Source of the DNA: Balamuthia mandrillaris
Taxonomy: Eukaryota > Discosea > Longamoebia > Balamuthiidae
Direction: 5' to 3'
Assembly: GCA_031835245.1 (NCBI GenBank)
Contig: JAVKOQ010000103.1
Location: forward strand, 62,001-126,000
Length of the DNA stretch: 64,000 bases
Shown here: positions 46,452 through 57,940 of the stretch, piece by piece
Layout of the letters: each line of letters opens with the position of its first letter
Numbering within the stretch: the stretch's first letter is position 1
Translations under genes and position numbers: made by a program
The notes under the pieces: generated by a model
Told to the model about the DNA's origin: nothing
What the model saw: the letters and a program-made list of their open reading frames with translations, nothing else
The model's database searches: none

Positions 46452-47426
46452 TTAAGTTTGACAGTTTTTATTTAAAGGAAAAAAACACAAGTCCAAATTT
46501 ACTAAGCAAACCACCGTAAGAAAACAAGCGCTGTGGTTGTCTAATGAGTGTCGCCAAGGGATGGTCAAGCAAGAAAAGCTTTTTAAACGACCAATGGCCC
46601 TTTCAATGTCAACACGTTCTCCTCCATGAACTTGGTTAAACTCTAAAAGAGTACCAGTTACATGTCCTTTGAATGGTGTAAGAAAACAAGATTCGCCTTG
46701 GTAGGCCTTATCACCTAAAAGAAGCTCTTGTTGTCCCACATAAGGAAGAAGCCCTTCTCGTGCAATCGTTAAATCATGTACTCGGCCAGCATAAGGGCCA
46801 CTCACCCAAGTTATGAGCTCTGTGGAAAGGTCCAAAACAAGCTCATACTTAAGTGTGTGTTTTTTCTTTTTGCCAGAATAGAAGTTGCGTTGTGTTTTAA
46901 CACCAGATGGTCGCTGAATTGGACACTCGGTGGTATCCACAATACCTGTGATTCCTGTTCTTGAAGTGTGGTGAGCTTGAACAAATTGCTAAAAAGAAAA
47001 AGGTGAGACAAACAAATGCTAAAGTCAAAACCCAACAACAAGAAAAAAAGGAAAACAAAATAAAACAAAAAAACAAAAAACAAAATCAAATCAAAAACAA
47101 TAACAAAAAAGATGAACCTGAAACATATCAAATGATAACTGAGAAGCCAAAGCCTTGATGATAGTCCAAACCCAGTAACGAAAGGTCTTTGGGGTGCAAG
47201 AACAAAATGAACAGGCAACATCTTCAGTGGGGTAGACCTTTAAAAAATAAAGAGCCCACAATAGGTACTTTGGTTTCAACGGACGCTCAAACTTAAACCT
47301 TTTCAATATGTCCCAAATAATGGCAGTGGTTTCAAAGCTAGCTCCAAAGTGTGCTCGCCATGTTCTTTCTGTAACGTTTTGAATAAGTGTTTCTGCTGTT
47401 GAAAGCAACAAAAAAAACTCTTCCAT
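46452..47426 (-). CDS. DDE transposase (DDE_Tnp_4 / PIF-Harbinger, ISL2EU-like)
   Basis: Two exons (47426-47118, 46988-46452) encode 281 residues without internal stops. The N-terminal exon has the usual helical pre-domain (RPLKPKYLLWALYFLKVY, KTFRYWVWTIIKAL). The second exon carries a full acidic triad: first Asp in GIVDTTECPIQRPS, second Asp in LLLGDKAYQGE, Glu in VDIERAIGRLKSF, with conserved HDLTIARE and LLEFNQVHGGER between. It should cut and paste the element bounded by the inverted repeats at 46434 and 49076. The start is about 560 bases from the divergent Myb/SANT-like gene, so both probably share the central promoter. The stop lies only five bases inside the left inverted repeat. Confidence 0.85.
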
Positions 47427-47988
47427 CTTCTTCGTTCTAAACTTATTGATGATAATTGTCAAAATTTGTGTTATGAAGAAAAAGTTACTCAAATATATTA
47501 TCGCTTTTTGAAATAATTGCCTATAACGGATAAAAAGCTTAAAAGGAGAAATAAAATCGGAGAAAATAATGGAGAAATAAACCGGAGAAATAAACCGGAA
47601 AATAATCGGGGATATTTTCCAGGTCGGTTTTTTGCTTCTGCACAAAACACACTCAAATCACGCTCAAAACATGCTCAAAACACACACAAAACACATTCAC
47701 AAGCTCCGAAATTTATTTGAATTTTTCCAATCATAATTCAAAATTTGTTTTTTTTGATTTTTGATTCGTCTATCAGATGAAATTTCAAAAACTCCGAATG
47801 TGTTTTGTGTGTGTTTTGAGCGTGTTTTGAGCGTGTTTTGAGCAGCAAACAGGAACCGCTTTTTTTCCTTGACGGGAGTAAAGGAAAATTTTTCGTAATT
47901 GATTATATTTTAATTTTCCGGAGGATGATTTAAGTAGAATTTTTTGCAACCCGCACGATGTTTTTTTTTTGTACAACCAGACTGCAGT
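47427..47988. other. Central region of transposon with long imperfect inverted repeat
   Basis: The spacer between the two divergent transposon genes contains an inverted arrangement: GCTCAAAACATGCTCAAAACACACACAAAACAC-like sequence at about 47649-47699 faces its complement at about 47793-47845 (TGTGTTTTGTGTGTGTTTTGAGCG and further GTGTTTTGAGC units). It may be a bidirectional promoter, or binding sites for the element's own DNA-binding protein. An AT-rich loop separates the arms. Confidence 0.65.
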
Positions 47989-49012
47989 ATGCCCAAGTGG
48001 AACACACAAGAAACAACAATCATCACAGATGTGTACAAAAAAACAGGGCCCGAGTTGACTGAGCACGCCTTTGCTGAGCTTAAAGACAAACTCACCCGCC
48101 GTTCTGAGCGTGCTATTTTACAAAAATGGAATCTTCTCAAAAAACAAACCCAAGAAAAGACCCAAAACACACAAAAAGCAGGTATGATTTTTTTAACTTG
48201 GTGCTATTATCTCTCATCTTTTTCTCATCTTTCTTTTTATTAGCGTCTATGCTTCCAAATCTTCTTCAGTTGCGCCAGCAAATGTGTGGTGTACCTCCTC
48301 AAACTGCTGTTTCACAACGTAAGTTTTTTTTTTTTACTTTATTTGAAGATTATTTTTGTGACTGGTTTTTTTTTAAGCCACTTCCACTCCAACTGCCTCA
48401 GTTCCGTCCGTTCAAGCACAGAGGAATGAAGAAGAGGAAGCAGAAGAGGAGGAGGAGGAAGAACCAGAAGAAGAAGAAGCAGAAGAGGTCACTGTGTACC
48501 ACAACACTGCTTCTTTTGACCCTTGGAGCCCGCCTATTAAGAGGAGACGCTGCGAAGAAAACCCTTCTTCCTCCTCCTCCTCCTCCTCCTCCTCCTCCTC
48601 CTCTTCCTCCTCTCTTTCATCCTCGCTGCAAGGAATCTCTCCTATAAATATAAAACTTTTTATGTGGCATATTACCACAAGTCGTTCCCTTTTTTTATTC
48701 TTTCGCCAGTTGCCTGGGCTGTCATTTGAAGTGGACTGGGATGACAGCAATGACCACGTTTTAATTGTGACTGTCAAGCGTGCCCGTCTTGATCAAGCTG
48801 AATTGCGAGAGATGATGGATTTCCTCCCGTTCAACACAGACATCGATTTATTAGATCAAAACAACCATGCTCACATTGCACAGTTCAAACTGTACTTTGA
48901 GCACAGGTTGGATTCGCCAACAACCTGGACATTTGCAGAGAAGACTTATCTTGTTCGGTGGACGATCCCCTTCTTCCGTCGCGACCATGAGGACGTGAAA
49001 ATTGGTTTTTGA
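47989..49012 (+). CDS. Myb/SANT-like DNA-binding protein of the transposon
   Basis: Three exons (47989-48181, 48244-48318, 48378-49012) encode 300 residues. Residues 1-55 (MPKWNTQETTIITDVYKKTG, RRSERAILQKWNLLKK) look like a Myb/SANT-type trihelical DNA-binding domain. An acidic stretch (Glu-rich, near residues 110-130), a basic patch (IKRRRCEE) that could be a nuclear signal, and a serine run follow. The C-terminal ~100 residues (FEVDWDDSNDHVLIVTVKRARLD, DIDLLDQNNHAHIAQFKLYF) look foldable but unrecognised. In PIF/Harbinger elements such a protein helps import the transposase and bind the ends. A further small intron near 48692-48711 is possible, but the frame is open without it. Confidence 0.75.
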
Positions 49013-49062
49013 TTTTTTATTGATTTTTGATAATAATTAAAATATGTTGAAAATTATTTTAT

Positions 49063-49076
49063 TCCCTCAACTCTAA
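49063..49076 (-). repeat. Right terminal inverted repeat of transposon
   Basis: TTCCCTCAACTCTA, an exact reverse complement of 46434-46447. Confidence 0.8.
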
Positions 49077-49413
49077 TTTTTCCTTTAAGCCACGCTGGGA
49101 GATTTAATCACTGCATCTCTGCTCTTGCCATCTCCGTAATGGCGTGGGAGCATAGCACTAGCGCGGAAGCGATGTCCACGCTTTGGAATTAATGCCCATC
49201 AAACCTTTACCGGTTAAACGCCTGTTCTTCAAAGCCCCAAATACGGCCAGTACATGCTGGGCCACACGCGTAACGCTTCATCTACACAATTTTACGGTTC
49301 TTCTCATTTTCCCCGTTGTTTCGTTCAGTTTTCATGTTTTCAGAATGCATTCTGTGTACAAAAAAAGAGAATTTGAGCAGATCTCTTTCGTCTCTTTTCA
49401 TCGGCCAGATGTT
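49077..49413. other. Spacer between transposon and CAP-domain gene
   Basis: 337 bases, no gene recognised. It probably includes the 3' UTR of the CAP-domain gene. Confidence 0.45.
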
Positions 49414-50187
49414 TTAAGGTTCATTCACCCTCCACAGCGGGGCTCCATGCTGCTGGGCTCCAGATGAAGTGGCCTTTTCCTGAAAGTTTCTGGCAAAGAG
49501 AACGACGGCGATGGTGTTGAGGCTCGAGTTATGCTTCCCAACGGCAAGGCCGACATGCGTCCACTCCTGTTCAAACATGTCATTGCTGTGCGTTTTTTTT
49601 TTTGTTTCGGCAGCTCAGTACGTTTTGCTTGCTTTCTGAACAAAAAGAAGGAAGAGATACCGTTGGGTGCGAAGATCATCTCCATCGCATATCAACAAGC
49701 TGAAGAGCATGCCTTTGGCGTCACGGGCGCCCAAGGCGCAGATCTCAGCGGCGGTGCTGCCAGGTTCCATCCTGCCAAACTCTGAAATAAAAGCGGTGGC
49801 ATCTATCTCTCTGCTCCCCTCTTGTCCAAACTTGTTGGTTGCCTCTGCAAAGATGTTGCGATGTTTTGAACAAAAATATCATCAAACAAAGGAATAAAGA
49901 TGAGAATACCAACTCTTTGCGGCGAGGGTTAAGCCTTTGCTGAGAGTCAAAGCAGGAAGGCCACTGGTGCTGTTCAAAAAACTGATTGCTTCTTGGCACG
50001 CGGCGGCCCCTTCGTGGGTTTCCAATTGAACCCGCCGCTTGGGGTTGAGGGACGGCACGAGTGTAAGCAAACTGCCATCGTAGTTTGGTAACCGTTCTTC
50101 CTTGAGCAATTTAGCTATTGTAGTCGGCTCTGTCCTCGCTAGTTGCACTAAGCGGAACAGTTCCCTCTCATAGTCTACATGGCTCAT
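49414..50187 (-). CDS. CAP-domain (SCP/PR-1-like) protein without signal peptide
   Basis: Three exons (50187-49914, 49844-49661, 49585-49414) encode 209 residues. The CAP fold is suggested by an N-terminal helix with LVQLARTEP (typical R-x-x-P motif), LPALTLSKGLTLAAK, the central GRMEPGSTAAEICALG, and the C-terminal DDLRTQRNDMFEQEWTHVGLAVG followed by a beta strand (TIAVVLFARNF). The HNxxR and GHRxNM signatures of the classical family are replaced (RTQRNDMF), and most zinc-site histidines are absent. Many protist relatives of this divergent type exist. The start MSHVDYERELF gives no signal peptide, unusual for a family that is normally secreted; a missing upstream exon is possible. Function is unknown, perhaps lipid binding as in CAP proteins generally. 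Confidence 0.65.
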
Positions 50188-50511
50188 AAACAACACCTTT
50201 AGAAGATAGAAAGATAAAAAACAAAAAACAACAACAACAACAAACCATTCAGAGGTAAGCCTATTTCCATGGCAAAAGCGTTACACAGAGGACCCACCGT
50301 GTTCTTGTTGGCTTACTTTCTTCTTCTTTCGGCCTGGGGCGTCAGTTCGAAACCATACCCCGACGAACTTATTATGTCTATTTTATATGACGTCACTTCC
50401 CGCCAAAATGCTTCCCCAAAAAAAAACCCCTCCAGAACTTCTGTTTTTCAAACAGTTGGAACAAAGCGAAGCTGTGTGGTTGGGTGGTGGTTCGGTCGGC
50501 CAAGAAGAAAA
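50188..50511. other. Divergent spacer between CAP-domain and RECQL4-like genes
   Basis: 324 bases with start codons facing away on both sides. The plus-strand frame is open from 50269 with an apparent hydrophobic segment, but the RECQL4 family start at 50512 is preferred. No other feature is supported. Confidence 0.5.
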
Positions 50512-52286
50512 ATGGAACAGCTGCGGAGAGAGCTCAAGGCTTGGGAGCGGGCGTTTCAAGATAAGAAAGGTCACAGGCCCACCAAAACGGACATTAAGAG
50601 CCAACCCGAGATAGGTTCGTAAAAGGATCGCGTGCCTATTTTTTTTCTCCCCCTGCCAGCCCGTTTGCTGATGATTTGGTTTCGCCTCCTCTTCTTATCA
50701 GCAAAGAAATTCCAGCTCTACCGCCGACTGAAGCATGAGGAAGAACAAAGAGAGAACCATCCACCTTCTCGCTTAAGTGTTATTGCTATGGACTCTCCCA
50801 ACCAGGGTTTCTGCGAAACCACCCACAGCATATGGAAGCCTCCGACAGGAGGCACACGCCTCTTGCGACAGAACTCTGCTCGCTCTTTTTCCAGTAACTC
50901 AAATAGTGAGCAGGTTCGCCGCCGACGCACACAGAAAGCGGAAGAGATCGCAGGCTCACCGCTTGCTCCTACACTGGAGCCGCTTTCGTTGGTCGCCATA
51001 TCGTCTCCTGACCTGCAGCAAGCAGAAGAGCAAAGCAAGGAGCAAGGCAAACCCATTTGCATTGACGCCATATTTGACGTGGTTACTGCAACCACTACGA
51101 AACGCGTGGCCACTTCCAAAAGGAGAGCGGCACGCAGTCTGAAGAGCTTTATCTCTCCTCCTTTTGCTCCAAACTCTGCTCTATCTTCATCATCGTCTTA
51201 CATTTCGGCAGACTGGTCCTCCAATGTTTCTTCGTTTGACGCTTCCTCTGCTGCTGCTGCTGCTGATGCTTCTTTTTGTTCTTCTTCTTCGTCTTCTTGT
51301 TCTTCTTCTTCTTCTCACAAGCGAAAGAGAGCAATTGAAGAGGAACAAACAGGCGGCGAGGAGCAGCGAAACACAGAAACAAAGGATTCGAAGCAGATGG
51401 CGGCAACTCCACCAAGAGCATCTCCGCTTCTGAAGCGACAAAGGCCAAATGGCACCTCCCCAATGGTCTCGTCTAGGCTAACCTCGCTCCTGAGAGAAGA
51501 GGAGGAAATGGTACAAGAAGAGGCAAAAGAATCAGAAGATGATAAGCCGTTGTATAGAAGAAAAACTCGACGGAACAAACGAACGGCAATAAGTTACCGA
51601 AAGTGGAAACGAAAACGACATGTTTTGAGGTCTTATCTCTTTCTCACTCACATACACTCTCTCTAATGTTCCTGGAATTGCTAATATTAGCACAACAGCC
51701 ATCGCAAGTCAAGTAGGCAAAAACAGAAAGCAAAGCAAGAACACGACAAAATCGCCACAAAGAATGAAGAGGAAGAAGATGTGGATGAGGCGGAATGGAT
51801 GGAGTTGGCGAGTGCTGCAATTGCAGAGAATGCGTTTCGAGGTGCTAACAGCACTGCACCCGAAGCAGAGCAAAACTCAACATCGTCTAGAATTGGAACG
51901 AATCCTAGTAGTCGAGACATTGAGGCTTGTCTTTCAACTGATTCTTTGCGTGCATTGTTACGAAGTCACTTCGGCTTTACTTCTTTTCGGCATGGTATTG
52001 TTGCTCTAGATTCCGCTCTTTCTATGCGATTTGTAAATGCTGAATCCACATACAGGGCAGGAAGAGGCGATACGACGATGTGTAAAGGGCTTCTCAACGG
52101 TACCTATTGTCATTTGCTTTTTTTCCAATTTGTACCATGTTAAGTTTGGGGTTTTGTACGCTGGCAAAAGCTGGTGGTGACGCCTACCGGAAGCGGGAAG
52201 TCGCTCATTTTCCAATGTGCTGCTATTCTGTTCAAGCAAATTTACGGTCCATCGTTAGTTCTAGTTATAGTGCCGCTGCTATCTTT

Positions 52287-52325
<39 letters not shown>

Positions 52326-54852
52326 CACTCTCTGAATGTTGTTTCTTACCTTCAACTCGGATAATAGTCAAGACTTGTTGAAAAACTTACCTCCTTCATT
52401 ACGGGGTGGAACGCTCAATAGCCAGCAATCTGAAGAACAAAAGACAGAGGTAATGAAAATGTTACGAGCCGGAGAGATTGACGTGTTGTTTATCTCTCCA
52501 GAGCGACTGCTGAGCAGTTCATTCATCAATGCATGTCCCTACTTTCCTCCCATTCGATTGGCGGCCATCGACGAGAGTCATTGGTAGGCTATTGTCATTC
52601 ATCAAGCCAAATATTTCGTTTCAACTAACAAACAACCCACAAACAAAACAGCGTTACAGAGATATCTCACAACTTTAGACCATCTTACTTGCGGCTGAAG
52701 CCTGTGTTGCGCAACCTATTGAACGTACCGAGTATTCTTGCTCTTACCGGTACATTCACCTTTTTTTGTTCCCTTTCGAACATCTAACAGCTTGCTAACT
52801 TTTCTTGAACACCAAAGCGACGGCTAACAAAAGCACACAAGAAGCCATCTTGAAAGCACTAGCAATACCTAATAATAGCAATGATGGCCATTCCACAGGA
52901 CTGATACTGGCACCTTCTCCTCTATGCAACAATCTCCGTTGCACTGCGTCAAAAGATATTGAACGGCTCTCTACTCTTGTGTCATTACTTCAGAGTCCAC
53001 GCTTTTCATCCGCTACCAGCATCATTGTGTATTGTCCCACACAGAAACAGACCGACCAAGTGGCTACCTATCTATCGTATGTTGCCTACTTCTGTTTTTG
53101 TAATGTTATCTCGTTTTTGTTTGTTCGTTTTTGTCTTTCCTTCTCGTTATGGCGGTGTTTGCTTTGCTCATCAGTTGCTGTTACCTGACAGCTCACATGG
53201 ACTGATTGCAGCCTCATACCACGCTGGAAAGTCAACAGGTTAGTTTGTAGTTTATTCTGCATGGCTTCCATTTCTTACTCGTATTTCTTTTCGCAACTTT
53301 GCAGCGGAGCGTTCGCGCCTGCAATCTCGCTTCCTTAACAACAAGCTTAAGATAATGGTGGCCACAGTGGCATTTGGAATGGGCATAAACAAGCCTGATG
53401 TAGACGGTACGTTTAAAACAAACAAATATTTGCATTCTCTAGGGTTGTCTTACCTTATACTTGTTTTTTTCAGCGGTGATTCACTTTGGGCTGCCTGCTA
53501 GTTTAGAGCACTACATTCAAGAAATAGGTAGAGCAGGCAGGGATGGAAGACAAGCTGAATGTCATGTCTTTTTTGGTGCAGAGGACTATGCTCGGTTATG
53601 CTCTCTTTCGCACACAGACTCGGTGGACGAAAGCACGGGTTCAGTCCCTTCTTCTCCTTCTCGCTCTCTCCTTAAACTGTTCGGCTGATACGTTTGCAAA
53701 ACCAGTGAAAGCATTGTTAAAGCGACTATTTGGAACTGAGGGACCTTCTATAAGCGGAAAGCTATTGGCAGTAGGAATGGAGGATTGTGCAACGCAGCTC
53801 GACATCAAAGCAGAGGTTATTGGTACGCTGCTTGCTCACGTAGAAACGGAAGGTTATCTCCAAATGCTTCCGGCAGGCAACGCCATATGCAACCTCAGTT
53901 TTTACAAGCGAGAGCCCAAAGAGCTGGCCAAACACAACCGCCTCATCGCAGCAATACTGCAAGACAACAACACCAAACATAAGGGAGGTTCTTACAGGGT
54001 CGACCTCGCTTCCGTCTTGAACAGCAGCCAAGAGCTGGTGGAGGCAGGAATAGACATTAGCATGGTCTTCCAGGAGCTGTGGCGCCTCCATATGGAAAAG
54101 GAAATAACGTACACTCTCGAAGACAAGTCTTTCTTTGTGCGGATATTAGGTTTGTAGTTTGTGTCTCCCGTTTGTTGTGTGGTGGCAATACTCGCTAACA
54201 AGAGGCGTTTGGGCAGATGTACCAATGGACATTGATGCTCTTAGCCAGCGATGCTTTGAGAAAACCGAAAGACTGGAGCAATGCAAACTGCGCAAGCTCA
54301 GTAGCATTTACAAGGTGATGGAATCAGTTGCATTCAGCTCGTTTGAGTCAGCTGCTTCTCTTTCGGAGGAAGTTACAAGCAAAAGTATGTTTTATGTTAC
54401 TTCCATCTTTCCATGAGTGACCTTAACTAATGTTGTTGTAGGTGGACTGCTGCACGAACTCATCAGTGAATACTTTACCTCTTTGCAAACCAATGGAGCA
54501 GAAACTGAAGAAGCGGAGGTTGTGGGCTCTGAGAAGCAAATGCCGTTGCTACGAAGTGACATCAAAGTGTTCTTGCGTTCTCACGATGGTCAAGTTAAGA
54601 CTGGAAGGCAAGTGGCCAAAGTATTCCACGGTTCGTTTCCTTTCTTTCAAAGACACGCGGTATTATCCTTTACTTAGCTGTGTCACTTCATGTTGCACAG
54701 GCCTTGCTTCTCCGCAGCTACCACAAAGTGAATGGGAACAGAACTACTTTTGGGGAAAGTATCGCGATGTATCTTTCAACCACATCCGCAAGATGGCCAA
54801 CGAGGAGCTGGTCTCGCGTCGTCAATCTGCTCGCCTAACTGAACATTACTAA
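50512..54852 (+). CDS. RECQL4-like DNA helicase with Sld2-type N-terminus
   Basis: Fifteen exons (50512-50614, 50702-51629, 51699-51994, 52056-52099, 52171-52289, 52368-52583, 52652-52749, 52818-53076, 53192-53238, 53305-53406, 53474-53638, 53706-54149, 54217-54384, 54442-54630, 54701-54852) encode 1,109 residues with every phase closing. The N-terminus MEQLRRELKAWERAFQDKKG is the Sld2/Drc1-like motif that links RECQL4 to replication initiation. A disordered Ser/Glu/Lys-rich linker to about residue 440 precedes the RecQ core: FGFTSFRHGQEEAIRRC, VVTPTGSGKS (Walker A), IDESHCVTEISHNFRP (DExH), YHAGKSTAERSRLQ, ATVAFGMGINKPDV and HYIQEIGRAGRDGR. A RECQL4-style C-terminal region follows, ending LTEHY. 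The stop lies 37 bases from the stop of the convergent transporter gene. Confidence 0.9.
52289..52321. repeat. (CT)n microsatellite in helicase intron
   Basis: CT run on the sense strand immediately behind the splice donor at 52290. Confidence 0.9.
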
Positions 54853-54889
54853 ACAAAAAACACGGAAAGAAACGTTTCTTCTCGTATTT

Positions 54890-57077
54890 TTATTCTTTAT
54901 AACGAGAAGAGGCTGGTATTGCCGACCACAATGATCCCAACAGTAACAAAGACAATATAGCAACAGCAAATAGCACCCAGAAAAAAGCAGACCAGCCGAA
55001 GCCTAACACTATGCTGCCCGCTGGCAACCCTGCCAAAGTGGTTCCTAATCCTGACCACATTCCACATACCCTTTTTGAAGAAAAAGATTTGTGAGCAGAC
55101 GCTTGCAAAGCAGTACATTGACAACAGAAGGTACCCTTGGGCAGTGGCGCGGGCACGAGAATCGGCTAGTTCCACTGCATGTAGACCTACCAACTGAGAG
55201 AGAGAGAGAGAGAGATTACAACAGAGTTTCCGCTATTATAAGGAGAGAAGATAAAGGGTACCGTTTTGGGGCCATAAATAAAGAACCCAAAGATGAAGAG
55301 AGAAACGGATGTCATGGTGGCGCTGTCGGAATGCTGCATGGTGGAGATAAGAAATAGGATAAGAGGGATACAGAAAATAGCAGTTGGTGGCAATTCAGCC
55401 ATATTACCCACAACATCCAAAAAGAAAATAGAGCTCCAAGCATGAAGATCACGTTGGTTGGACCTCGCTTTCCTTTGGTAACGGCATCAGAGAACATGCC
55501 AGATCCTGATGCACCAAAGATGCCTCCAATCTCCAGCCAAAATAAACAGCCACCTGCCAATACTATGCTAAATCCCTTTTGCTCTACTAGAAACAGCGTC
55601 ATCCTGTTGAGATTCTTAGACCTATCCATTTTCCAAAAGAGAGAGCGCGCGAGAGCCTACGCACCAATCAGCGATACTTGATCGCACAACATTGACGAGG
55701 CAGCATGCCACACCCAAACGCAATAATTGAGGTTCCAAAGCACCCAGACGAACGCCATCCACGAATGAAAGAGCATCCCTTGCTGATTTCTTTTTATATA
55801 CATTATATGAATCTGCATTGTGTAAATGCTCAAAACGACGTCACTTTAAAGATGAAAAACAACAGAACTTACCAATGGGGGCATCCACTGGAGGAAGGCC
55901 CACTGCTCTAGGCGAGTCCTTCAAAGTCAACCATAAGCCCACTGCCACCGCAAATGAAATAACACTAGGCACTACCATTGCCATTCGCCAGCCATAGCTT
56001 GTGTGCAACAACGACAGTTAACAATACGCGGAATCAATAGCAAACAAATAATTCGCAAGGCGAAGGAACAAACTGTTGGGCACAGAAGCTGGCAATTAGT
56101 GCGATAATGGCAGCACCTGCGCTCTGGCTTGTGCTAGCCAGTCCATATACACTCCCTCTGTTCTGTAACAATCACCGCACCGCGCCAAAAGGTAAGCTTA
56201 GGAAAACGCAAACCAAATAAATCAAACTCGAATAGTACCGTTGCGGGAAACCATTCCGTCAACAAAAGTGTGATTGGCGCCTGTTACAAGAAGAGTTTTG
56301 GTAAAGAACATTATTAAGGTGGGAGGGGGGCTCGTTACCCAACCACCGCTCTGGATAAGCCCATTAAAAGACCACACTATCACAAATACCGGAACCGAAT
56401 AGGCAGCAGCCATCCCCACATTCGACAGCCTAAACGGGTCACGTGTGGATTCTTAGCCCCAAATAAAGAAAGAAAAAATGGAAAGAAACAAAAAGGAAAA
56501 GAGAATGAAGGTGCTTTGGTGTGGTACCAACCCACAAAGGCAGAGACCATAGACCAAGGCCACAGTGGGAGAGACCCTGTCAGCAAAGTAGCCAACAAAA
56601 ATCTTGCCGAGAGCATAGCTGAGTCCCATTCCGCTGTTGATCACTCCTATCTGGTTTCATGGCAAGACAAAGGCTGCAGTTAACAACACTTCCCCTGTGT
56701 CCCCTACAACAACCAATAAGAAGGAACAGACAAACCTCGGCTTTGGTGATGTTGGGCAGGTTTGGATCTTCAATGACGCTGGGTATCACAAACGTGAAGC
56801 TTTTCCTGGTGAAATAGTAGCAAGTGTACCTGTTGTTGCAGTTGTTTCAACCAACCCTCTTCAGTTTAACTTCTACGTCCTTCTGCTGCAGATCCAAACA
56901 GGAAAAATAAAAGGAGAGAATGAACAAGGCTAACCCTACGTAAAGGCCCAAGAAAATGCAAAGCTGCCATCGCCGCATTCTCGTGGCGGTGGCGCCGTTC
57001 GACTCGAGAAGCGTAGGAGGAGAGGAAAAGCCTCCATGGTGTCCAGTGCCACCAACGCCCGGCAAAGGGTGGAGCAT
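54890..57077 (-). CDS. Major-facilitator transporter, SLC37/OPA-like (sugar-phosphate or glycerol-phosphate exchanger)
   Basis: Twelve exons (57077-56935, 56829-56736, 56650-56532, 56429-56339, 56280-56239, 56162-56074, 55997-55873, 55782-55665, 55621-55408, 55333-55262, 55193-55135, 55070-54890) encode 448 residues. Phases close throughout. About ten to twelve membrane segments are visible. Family cues are GYTCYYFTRKSFTFVIP after TM1, GMGLSYALGKIFVGYFADR between TM2 and TM3, FNGLIQSGGWAPITLLLTEWFP, SVYGLASTSQSAGAAI, LVNVVRSSIADW, and ARATAQGVCGMWSGLGTTLAGLPAG. These match the organophosphate:phosphate antiporter family (GlpT/UhpT/SLC37), whose animal members exchange glucose-6-phosphate or similar esters for phosphate, often in the ER. 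Substrate and membrane cannot be decided here. The N-terminal ~35 residues are Pro/Gly-rich and disordered. Confidence 0.83.
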
Positions 57078-57438
57078 GGCCGAGGAGGAAGAGGGGGAGG
57101 AGGCGGCGGTGATGGTGGTGATGGTGGTGGTGGTGCTTGGAGGAAAAGAGGCAAGGCTGCCTCTAGCTTGTCTTCTTTGTCATTCCAAAGGGAATTTGTC
57201 CACCCTTGGTGCACAAATTGTGCAGGGGCCGAAGGGCGTCGGCATAAAATAAGCACGAGGGGTACATCCGGAAAGAGAACGGAAAACACACCGATACACC
57301 GGCCGAAAATTATCGATATTTTCTTTTTTTTTATTTCCTTTTCTTTTACGTAGCGAAAAGCGAAGAGCAGCTCCCTCCTCCTCCTTCTTTCCTCTTCTTT
57401 TTTTTTCCCCCCCTTTACGTCCCCCCTCTGATCACCAA
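57078..57438. other. Divergent promoter region between SLC37-like gene and SNU13
   Basis: 361 bases between divergent starts. A GGAGG/GGTGGT-rich stretch (57085-57140) and poly-T/poly-C runs (57310-57425) are present; nothing else is recognised. Confidence 0.5.
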
Positions 57439-57940
57439 ATGGCTGAGGAATCTACGCCCAACCCAAAGGCCTTCCCGATGGCCGACTCCCAGCTCACAGT
57501 GGGTTTGCTGGACCTGGTGCAACAGGCAGCAAATTACAAGCAGCTGAAGAAGGGCGCCAATGAGGCCACCAAGACCCTTAACCGCGGCATTGCGGAGCTC
57601 ATCATCATGGCTGGAGATACCGAGCCTTTGGAAATCCTCCTCCACTTGCCTCTTCTTTGCGAAGACAAGGTACCTCCCTTTTTTTTGTTTGTTTGTTTGT
57701 TAGTGTGTACCGGCACTCTCGGAGTTGTTGAGACTAACGGCTTTCTTCCTTTTTGTCGGTTCTTTCTTTCCACTCCGACCACAGAACGTGCCCTACGTGT
57801 TTGTTCCTTCCAAGGCAGCTTTGGGAAGGGCGGCTGGTGTGTCCAGGCCGGTCATTGCCATCTCCATCACCAGCAATGAGGGCTCCCAATTGAAGAACCA
57901 AATCTTGAAGATGAAGGACGCCGTGGAGACGCTGATCTAA
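57439..57940 (+). CDS. SNU13: SNU13 (15.5K / NHP2L1), U4 snRNP and box C/D snoRNP protein
   Basis: Two exons (57439-57669, 57785-57940) encode 128 residues, the same length as the human orthologue as I recall it. The L7Ae family signature is complete: [18 protein letters not shown] (RNA kink-turn recognition), [26 protein letters not shown] across the splice junction, and [17 protein letters not shown]. The C-terminus [12 protein letters not shown] is also typical. The protein binds kink-turns in U4 snRNA and box C/D snoRNAs and acts in splicing and rRNA methylation, in the nucleus. The stop codon TAA overlaps an AATAAA (ctaataaaaaa), so the 3' UTR is probably very short. Confidence 0.97.

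Larger units (their letters stand above)
46434..49076. mobile_element. PIF/Harbinger-type DNA transposon, apparently complete
   Basis: A 2.64-kb unit bounded by a perfect 14-base inverted pair, TAGAGTTGAGGGAA at 46434-46447 and TTCCCTCAACTCTA at 49063-49076. Inside are two divergently transcribed intact genes: a DDE transposase on the minus strand and a Myb/SANT-like DNA-binding protein on the plus strand, the two-gene plan of the PIF/Harbinger superfamily. The transposase motif style (DTTECPIQRP, ERAIGRLK) is closest to the ISL2EU group. If the outer TA of each inverted end is the target duplication, the terminus proper begins GAGTTGAGGGAA; a three-base TWA duplication is not seen. Both genes are unbroken, suggesting recent activity. 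Confidence 0.8.
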
